From: Globomyces pollinis-pini
Taxonomy: Eukaryota; Chytridiomycota; Chytridiomycetes; Rhizophydiales; Globomycetaceae
Direction: 5' to 3'
Length of the DNA stretch: 26,074 bases
Assembly: GCA_025399215.1 (NCBI GenBank)
Contig: MU621324.1
Location: 1-26,074 of the forward strand
The translations under genes and the position numbers were made by a program. Below, in pieces: positions 19,244 through 26,074 of the stretch (positions are counted from its first letter, which is position 1; each line of letters starts with the position of its first letter). Under the pieces are notes generated by a model. That model did no database searches, was not told the origin of the DNA, and saw only the letters and a program-made list of their open reading frames with translations.

Positions 19244-21267
19244 TTAATCTATTTTGACATTAGAATACATTGTTAATATTAAATGACTAGCAACTAAATG
19301 ACCCAAAGAACCAAACATCAGATATAGATAAACACACCCCAAAAAAGTATATCCAAAAAAGAAAGTAAACTGAAATATTCCAGACATACTATGCATTAGG
19401 ATATTTTTAAAAAAATTACGTTGTTACAAAATAGTAGTAGTATATAGAATACAAAAACACGTAGAATGAAACTGATCCAGAAGCATTAAACACCACCCAA
19501 TTCCATTGATGATCTTCAAAGTTTAGAAGTACATCTAGAATAAGAAATATTGTTTGAACTTACAAGTTGTCACAATCGCTATACAAGCAGTTACAAATAA
19601 CAGTATAATAAAAATCAACTGGTTGTTAAATCATTCTAGCTGTTACCATTAAAAAGCCATAGAGATAATAGATTTTGTATGACCATAGAGATGATAAAAT
19701 AAAATACAGTTCAATGAATATTGCACCAAAAGGTAGAATACCGGCAAACACAACAATCCAATTGGAATTTGTATACCTATTTGTTAGAAAACAATAAAAT
19801 TACCATGGTCGATCAGGAATTTGCCTTGGAATGGCATTGGCTTTTGCAGGAAAACGGAAATTAGAATTTACATTTTTTCCAAGACTGAAACCCAATGCTG
19901 TAAGCGGAACAATCAAGAAAATCCAGATGAGCAGTAATTTAACAATACTACCAAAAGGAATAGCTTTAGTGGATGAATATGTAATCGCCACGGTATTAAC
20001 TACAGAAACCACAATGCAAATGATTGCAGGTAATAGAATTATAGTTAATAGTAAAGTTCCAACCCAATTATTTCCTAAACATCAAATAGACATAGATATT
20101 ACCTTGATGTCTGGCAAATTGACGACCGGAAAAATACCCTGCCATTACAGAACTAAAAGCAAACGCAAAGATAGAAGCGGTTAAAATAGTTGCCTGTCCT
20201 TCATACAAGTTACCAGCAGCAGTTAACATGAGTACCAAAAATGACATCAAGATTAGTTGTACTCCAGTTCCAATGAAAGCAGATAAAAACGAAAACCTGA
20301 CTGGTCTTCGAAAAACGTCTCCATGTACTAACTTCCAACCAGTTTCATCTCCAAAATCACGCTCCTAGGTGATCAATTTATGACATAGTAGATTACTAAA
20401 TCCAAAATTCTATCGTTATAATCATATCGTTGATAATCTCTTTTAACAGTTCGCATCAAAACAACAATGACTAAATGACAACAATGACTAATGAAGCCAA
20501 GAAAAGAACCATCACAAAAGAGTTTAAAATAGAAAACCAATGGATTTTATGTTCAAAAAATCCGGAATCCAAGTAATTACTGAACCGATCACTGAAAAGT
20601 TCCTCTGTCTCTGTCCATTTAACACTGTATGTAAAATCTATATCAAGAGTATTCATTTTTAACTTAAGATCTAGTGATAGTTCTTTTAATCCAGTGCTGT
20701 TCATTTGTAGCTTTATAATTTGATTGTTATTGTAATAGAATTGATATGATCGATGTGTATAAATAAAATAACCAGTTGAATTTCTAAAATTAAAATCAAT
20801 AGATTAACTTGAATCCTATATATCCCCATAGTGGTAAATTATCTAGACGTTATGGAAAAATACATTACCAATATAAGATTGAAACCAGTAATCATTTGCA
20901 ACAGCATATTTAAGCTTCTGTAGTTGAACTTGATTAAATGTTGATGAACAGAAATAGGATTTTCGTTGGTCCTTTAAAAACTTTATATCTAATCCAGAAT
21001 GTATTAAATCCTGTCCCAACAAAGCTTCCGCCAATGATTCATGATAATGGTTGTAGTTATTCTTTGAAGTACATAAGTTTAATGATGAATAGGAGTAAGT
21101 TTCTTGCACATTATTCTTTGGGCCTACAGTATTGAACCAAACTACGATTTCATCCCCTGAATTATACTAAAATTCAGCGAATCAATCATTACTGAATGAG
21201 AATGCTCATCTGCTGAGACTAAATCCAAAGCAAGTATCAGAGAGATGATCCTCAAACTTCCAATCAT
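19244..21267 (-). CDS. Transmembrane 9 superfamily protein (nonaspanin), frame broken by a 17-nt duplication
   Basis: TM9SF2/4 (EMP70) family; endosome/Golgi nine-span proteins. Introns: 21167-21192, 20843-20868, 20784-20808, 20365-20396, 20075-20102, 19777-19803, 19619-19646, 19535-19563, 19389-19419. Signal peptide [19 protein letters not shown]; luminal domain with [42 protein letters not shown] and DFTYSVKW; first span [30 protein letters not shown]; further spans; [26 protein letters not shown]-terminal MYSNVKID, as in TM9SF4. All exons join in frame except for 17 extra nt at 20472-20488; leaving those out gives 584 aa and the exact family spacing. Either the allele is frameshifted (pseudogene or assembly error) or the 17 nt are removed in an unusual way. 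A TM9SF protein usually has about 600-660 aa. Confidence 0.88.
20461..20490. repeat. 17-bp tandem duplication in the TM9SF coding sequence
   Basis: ACAACAATGACTA occurs at 20461-20473 and again at 20478-20490 (period 17). On the coding strand the extra unit sits between codons SL and VIVVLMRT in the first conserved membrane segment and introduces a TAG. Confidence 0.85.
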
Positions 21268-21455
21268 AAAGAAATGAAAAAAGAAGTTGGAAAGGTATAA
21301 AAATATTACAATGACCTTACAACTAATACACGAATACGTCAATGAAAACCACTTCAGTTTATTGTTTAGTGATAGTGAATTGGCTTAATACGTTTTGGGA
21401 ATAATGATCCATCATCGTTTTCAGTAGAGATATCGTATTGGTCTGATTATTTAGT

Positions 21456-21917
21456 TTACATTTTAATATCACCATTGTACCAATCAGTGTCATCGATGGT
21501 AGATTTGAGTGCTGGCCATTCAGTTTCTGCTAATGCTCCTTCTGTTGCAGCGGTGGTAGCAACTTCCACAGTTGGTGTATTAGTTGGTGGTTTTGCAGCA
21601 AAGGTAGTTGGAAGATCAATAGTTTCCTATACAAAATTAATTATATTTTGAATACCTAAAAATGTATTTAAAAAATGAGATAGAATACCTCTTTTCCAGG
21701 TTTGTAAGCTCTCAATTCAGCCAAGTAAAGGTCAGAAACAATATCAGCTGAAATGTGAATAACAGAATCAAAATACCTCTTGCGATAGGAGCAGCAGAGA
21801 AACGTCTGACACTGGCCTACAAAATGAGAATAATTGGATTACCTAAAGAAAGCATTAGATTCTATAGTAGCAAGATACCATTCGAAGACTGGCACGGAAT
21901 ACTTGGAGGCCAAACAT
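21456..21917 (-). CDS. ATP14: Mitochondrial F1Fo ATP synthase subunit h (Atp14-like)
   Basis: Four exons; introns 21817-21878 (62 nt), one 29-nt intron near 21740-21768, and 21627-21688 (62 nt); product 102 aa. N-terminus MFGLQVFRASLRMASVRRFS is a typical mitochondrial presequence, followed by ADIVSDLYLAELRAYKPGKE, which matches the fungal Atp14 core (VQDLYLKELKAYKP). The rest is Ala/Thr/Pro-rich and acidic, ending WPALKSTIDDTDWYNGDIKM. Subunit h is a peripheral-stalk component characteristic of fungal ATP synthase. Both 62-nt introns look composite (see those entries). Confidence 0.85.
21627..21688 (-). other. Composite intron: two mini-introns end to end (ATP14, second site)
   Basis: Between codons GKE and ETI. 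It divides into 21656-21688 (33 nt, GTATTC...TTTTAG) and 21627-21655 (29 nt, GTATTC...TATAG), joined AG|GTAT. Both units begin with the same six bases. Confidence 0.55.
21817..21878 (-). other. Composite intron: two mini-introns end to end (ATP14, first site)
   Basis: Between codons SLRM and ASVRR. It divides into 21843-21878 (36 nt, GTATCTTG...CTTTAG) and 21817-21842 (26 nt, GTAATCC...TTGTAG), joined AG|GTAA. Removing only the 3' unit leaves an in-frame TAA; removing only the 5' unit shifts the frame. Confidence 0.55.
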
Positions 21918-22190
21918 TTTGATTTGTGAAAAAAAGAAAATGTGACAGAACGGAAGTCAATTGTTGAAGTAAACCACAGAGATGATAGAATGAATATTGA
22001 AGCATTGATGCTTGTTATATCGCTATCATCAATGTTTTAAAGGGAGAGACAGTTCATTTACTCAGTTTATATCCATCACGTTCACGTACTTTATTTGAAC
22101 AGGGCATTTTATTAATGGAACGTAGAACTAGGAAATTGATTGGATCTTCGTTCTGTTGTGTATATGAGGTCGCTTATTTTCCAAAATTAT

Positions 22191-22941
22191 TCAATGAAAT
22201 GATGCACTACCATGAAATTTATGAGTGGAAGTCACAAAGAAACTCTGATTGTAGCCAGTTGCCCATTTGGTTTCCTTCCCTTTAGTGATAATTACTTTCC
22301 ATTCTACAAAGGTACCAACTGGCACCCTAACAGAACCTTCCCATTTGCATAGTTGACCTGAACAGAATGTCGGATTGAGTGATAACGCAGCATTGGGGTT
22401 CCAACAACCAAGCTCCTTCTTGTCACCAGCAATCTTGATAGATTCTCCCCATTGAGTGGGTATATCAACAATTGTAAAGTTGATTATTCCAAAACTTTCT
22501 TCGATTGTCGATGAAATACGCGATGAATTGTGCAGACCTGATAGTATGACTTTTGGTTTAGGATTGATTAAACCATAAGAGTACGTAGGGAGGAAGTCTT
22601 CAGAAGAATCATATTGTTGATCCATATAATGAGGAAGATATTCAGTTTCAAAAATTCTATTGACAATGCTAGCGACATTAGATGAATGACCGGAGCCTAA
22701 ATGAGAATTGAACGATGAAATCTGTGAGTCTAATTGATTTTTAAACAATCGATCGTTAAAAGCATATTGCATGGCCATCGTTGTTACGGAATTTTCTTTA
22801 ACGGCAAGTTCAAACTCATTGAATTCACAGCCTTGCTTTTTGTAAAAGGAAATCAAACGCAAGCATAATCTACCCTAAAGACACAATATATCAATAATCA
22901 TGATTTCATACAGTCGTAAAAAAATCGTTCACCTACTTCAT
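22191..22941 (-). CDS. CBM20 starch-binding-domain protein, N-terminus unrecognised
   Basis: A 223-codon open frame (22191-22862). The most economical start joins ATG AA at 22941-22937 to it through a 67-nt intron (22870-22936), giving 227 aa beginning MKLCLRLISFYKKQG; this start is tentative. The C-terminal 95 residues are a CBM20: FTIVDIPTQWGESIKIAGDK, KELGCWNPNAALSLNP, LCKWEGSVRVPVGTFVEWKV and TKWATGYNQSFFV, with the Trp of LGxW, the W.G.V.VP.GT.VEWK strand and the W..G.N block. CBM20 binds starch or glycogen. The first 130 residues (SSFNSHLGSGHSSNVASIVN and so on) match no catalytic family I know. It may be a truncated gene or a stand-alone carbohydrate-binding protein. Confidence 0.65.
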
Positions 22942-23062
22942 TCGTTGTAAACTTTTACTTTAATCAAGCTTTTGTCACATAATAAAATACCAGTAAAGAA
23001 TATATTTAATCTAATATTATTAGGATAAATAGAAACAGTAATCTTGAGCACAGAAAAGCAGT

Positions 23063-23902
23063 CTAACGGTGTTTGGTCTTTCTGTTAACTGAGGAAGAAT
23101 TCTTCGGTTGGCGTTGAGAGAGGTAGGGTTTAACGTTACTGTTCCATTCTTGGTAAAGTGATGTTCTAATTTTGGAAAAGTCATAATGTTCTTTGAGTTG
23201 GTGAATGCGATGAATGTCCCGATAGTGAGGGCTTAATTGGTTAAGCCAGAGTGCTTCTGCTACTCGATCGGTCGAGATGTGTGTACCAAATTGAGCTTTC
23301 ATTTTTAACTTTTGTATATGAAGATCGTGAAAGGCCTCGCTCATATTGACAGGCATCTGATAGTTTATCGCTTCATGAAGGACGATTTCTTTGTTGGAAT
23401 CATTTATTTTGGGTTTGAGACGGTGCCACGCTTCCCGAACACTTTCACAATGTGCAATTCGCACATCCACATTATTGCTTAAGAGGCGTGAAAAGGGATA
23501 CAATCCAAGGCTTTCAGTTGGACATTCATCCTCAGCGTTCCATAGATTTAGGGAAGTAAGTAGACCTTGGATACACTTTGACCACTGATACCAGTCTTGT
23601 GTATCTTGAAGTATATGATCTTCTGGTAGGTTGCTGACTATCTTAAGGATCTCATACTTACGGTTGATAACTTGAGCTGGTGGTGTAACATGTCTGACAG
23701 CTACAGCGAAAGCAGCTGAGATGGCTGCAACTGTGCGATGTTCGATTTGAGGACTGATCAAATTGGTACCTGAAGTGCAGTCTTCTCCAGTATAACAACG
23801 TTGATTGGTGTTATAAGTGCCTTCAGGGGAAACCATGACAATTGCATTAGAGGTATCACTAGTAGGAGTGTTCAAAGGGTTAGACATGCGTTGAATAAGC
23901 AA
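23063..23902 (-). mobile_element. Orphan copia-type Gag ORF (UBN2-like)
   Basis: Uninterrupted 279-codon frame without introns, with visibly higher G+C than its surroundings. The start may be the Met at 23887 (MSNPLNTPTSDTSNA). The central part has the layout of Ty1/copia Gag (UBN2/RVT-gag-like): DTQDWYQWSKCIQGLLTSLN with LW, HCESVREAWHRLKPKI, ALWLNQLSPHYRDIHRIHQL and YDFSKIRTSLYQEW. It ends in a basic tail (KNSSSVNRKTKHR). There is no CCHC zinc knuckle, and neither protease, integrase nor reverse transcriptase follows; the next gene downstream is the CBM20 protein. I could not identify flanking LTRs. It is either a retrotransposon remnant or a retained (domesticated) Gag-derived gene. Confidence 0.7.
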
Positions 23903-25978
23903 ACGCGACAGGGATAAATAGAATGGGTGAGATTAAGTCTGAACAATCTTTAATGAAGAAAATTATGATGAGCGAAAATCTAGAATAACAGCTCAATTTA
24001 AATGGACGAACAATGAAGTCAATAATTGGAGTATTATAGTGGAGACTCAAGTCTCAACATCTATGTAAACCTAAAAGAGTAACTGTTCATTACGGATACT
24101 ACGGGAAATAATGTTAGGCTGTTAGGAGGCCAGTGGGTCGAAAAATAAGCATATTGGTTAATTACTTGTACATCAGAAGAGAATCTATCATCTCGAATTG
24201 CCATTGGTACCCCTACTCAATCTAGGGTTCCAATTTAATACTAATAGTGGTTTTCCATCTGCTTTAGTCTAATACTATTTGCTCATTATTAGCTAATAGT
24301 AGTAAAAACAACACAATTTGAATATTCAATTGATTCAAAATTTAAGCAGACACAAGTATTCGTAAGAATGACTGAAAAACTCTGTAATCAATTGATTTAA
24401 TTTACACCTCTGTTTACCCAAACAACCACTGAACGATTGACAAGGTGATAAAAAGGTGAGACACTGAACAAGACCAAATACTGCAAAGCTTTGATTATAC
24501 GATTTAAACGTTAAATATAAAAACGAAAAATTTAACGTTTAAATCGTAGCTTTGTTGTATGAGTTCCAAGAAGGAAAAAGGTGAAGAAAAAAAAAAAAAT
24601 TATACCGTTTTTATACCAGTAGTTAGTTCATCATATCTTTGTATGTACAGAGGTTCACATTATGTTAAGCGACTTGAAGTATCATAGCGTCTAGAATAGC
24701 AAATAATACTTTCTTACAGTATATTCATTCACATGCTCGCATTCGTTCAAAATCAGAAACCAAATTATTGTGGGTGGAATCCTACCAAGTTTTAGAAACT
24801 TGAAATTGCAAAAATCTACCAGTTCTGTGATCTCAAGATCCATTAGACAACGGACGATGTGTATCCGGTATCATTCAGTGCTAAATATACACTACTATCT
24901 TATATTGAATGAAAGAAGTAATTCAATGTTTACATTTTGAACGAAATTCATTTTGATATATCCTTATTGTTGTATTGAATTCTGTGGGATTGTTAAGTTT
25001 CACATTCGTTGCACACAGTGAACTGAATCATCAACTTGAACTGTGAACTCTTTTTGCAAATTGAATTTAAAATTAATAACATTCCAATTCAATGAGTTAC
25101 CATCATAAAACACGATTCAATTTTGAATTGATGTTAAATTGAGAGTTATAGCTTCTTGTTGATTATTTTTAATCTGCTAGATACATCGTAAAATCCAAGA
25201 GTGTCCAATTTTAATGGAAGTAATTTGATAGCCTGTTTAGGGTATGAAAGGGATAATATCCCTTACCAAACCAATTGAACTTAAGTCGCTAACTTTTCAC
25301 CAAATACTTGAGAATAATCCAAAATGCAGTGATGAAAGTGTAAAGCTTTGGTATATAATTCTTCACCTTAAATTAAAATTCCCTGACGAAAGAGATTGAG
25401 CCAACATGTACAAACAGGTTGATCAGCTGATGACCACTCAAGTTGAATCAAAGTGACTTGTAATACTTGAGTTGAATGAAAAACTAAGATCACACTCTGT
25501 TTGCATACTTTTCGTTAAATCATGGCCTCGGTGCGATTTTTTGAATCACTTCATTCATTTCAGGCAACGTTCATGTGTGGAATAATGATATCAGAAGGAA
25601 AATAAGACGTCACATGTAATCACAGCTTCTGTTTCATGAACATTCCTTATGGATCAAATCATTCCGCCTTTTGTCAATGCCCAAACCATCCTTTCACCTG
25701 CCAATTAAAGCCATTGAAATACAATTTGATATACCAAAAAGAAAGGCAAGGTTGTTGAATATGCCATCCAAAGCATTCACGCCCTTTAGGTACCGTTTCA
25801 TTCCAGTAAGATGAGATGTTTGCACTACCGAAAAAAGTCATGGAAAGTCATCATGTGACGGTACAGACTTTGTCACCTGAGGTTGTCTGATGACTTGTGC
25901 AACACCCACCAAAAGAGTCAGATTTACTTAAATAGTTAATGAAATTCTAACTGAACAATAATTCAAGAATACAAATAT
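23903..25978. other. 2-kb apparently noncoding region
   Basis: No reading frame of meaningful length, no recognisable tRNA, rRNA or spliceosomal RNA. It contains the strong hairpin at 24484-24554, an A-run near 24588, and a short palindrome AAGGGATAATATCCCTT near 25250. It is the only large gene-free stretch in a very compact window and lies next to the Gag ORF, so it may be retroelement debris or a long promoter for the secreted-protein gene. Confidence 0.5.
24484..24554. repeat. Long perfect inverted repeat / hairpin
   Basis: ACGATTTAAACGTTAAAT (24499-24516) is followed after a 13-nt A-rich loop by its exact reverse complement (24530-24547). A further 7 bp (CAAAGCT 24484-24490 with AGCTTTG 24548-24554) pair outside an 8-nt bulge. 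Confidence 0.9.
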
Positions 25979-26074
25979 GAATACTTTCGCGACTGCTCTT
26001 GTACTTGTATTGTCTGCAACCGCTCAAAAAGCCAACAATCCAGATTTCAATGCTGAAGTCTTTGGTTCTCTCAC
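25979..26074 (+). CDS. 5' end of a putative secreted protein, cut by the window edge
   Basis: The last 96 bases encode MNTFATALVLVLSATAQKAN followed by NPDFNAEVFGSL. The first 16 or so residues look like a signal peptide with cleavage near ATAQ. A TATA-like TTAAATAG lies about 50 bp upstream. The family cannot be judged from 32 residues. Confidence 0.5.

Noticed and set aside
19831..20184. 117-aa plus-strand open frame
   Set aside because: It is antisense to conserved TM9SF membrane segments.
22011..22285. Plus-strand small gene, ATG at 22011 with a 29-nt intron, overlapping the 3' end of the CBM20 gene
   Set aside because: A spliced frame can be drawn (MNIEALMLGETVHLLSLYPS and on), but it has no recognised homology and runs antisense into a well-supported CBM20 domain.
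24100..24320. Possible LTR or primer-binding site upstream of the Gag ORF
   Set aside because: No paired direct repeats or convincing tRNA-complementary site could be found by eye.

Overview
This window is nuclear DNA from an AT-rich, very compact, intron-dense eukaryote, most likely an early-diverging, flagellated (zoosporic) fungus of the chytrid, blastoclad or Rozella/aphelid grade. Fungal signs are an ATP synthase subunit h (Atp14-like) gene and an Ssh4/Ear1-type SPRY membrane protein. Flagellar signs are three axonemal genes (CFAP144/FAM183, a PIERCE-type microtubule inner protein, and DRC11/IQCA1) plus a TOPORS-type RING ligase. The species cannot be named from the sequence alone. The standard genetic code fits. 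Introns are tiny: most are 23-36 nt, start GTAT, GTAA or GTxx, end in TAG or AAG, and often carry a CTAAC/TTAAC/CTAAT-like branch motif. I rebuilt the gene models by hand. For every long model the spliced length is a multiple of three and the product aligns with its family, which is the main support for the intron calls.

Layout, left to right: TOPORS-like RING E3 (-), CLF1/CRNKL1 splicing factor (+), a 63-aa protein (-), CFAP144 (+), UBC12 NEDD8 E2 (-), PIERCE-like (+), a SPRY membrane protein (-), a hotdog thioesterase (-), mitochondrial IF3 (-), an F-box/ankyrin protein (-), an 846-aa coiled-coil protein (+), DRC11/IQCA1 (-), a RhoGAP-domain protein (+), a TM9SF nonaspanin (-), ATP synthase subunit h (-), a CBM20 protein (-), an orphan copia-type Gag ORF (-), about 2 kb of apparently noncoding DNA with a strong hairpin, and the first codons of a secreted protein running off the right edge (+). 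Genes mostly alternate strands, with 34-43 bp between some convergent stop codons, so 3' UTRs must overlap.

The most unusual signal is intron architecture. At three places several mini-introns appear to sit directly end to end with no exon between them: three units in CLF1 (28+27+27 nt) and two units at each of two sites in ATP14 (36+26 and 33+29 nt). Each junction reads AG|GT, i.e. a zero-length exon. Other oddities are an 8-nt microexon, a stop-free 30-nt intron inside the Walker A loop of DRC11, and a 17-nt tandem duplication that breaks the TM9SF frame in the middle of its first conserved membrane segment. The window also holds a splicing factor (CLF1), but any link between it and the odd introns would be speculation.
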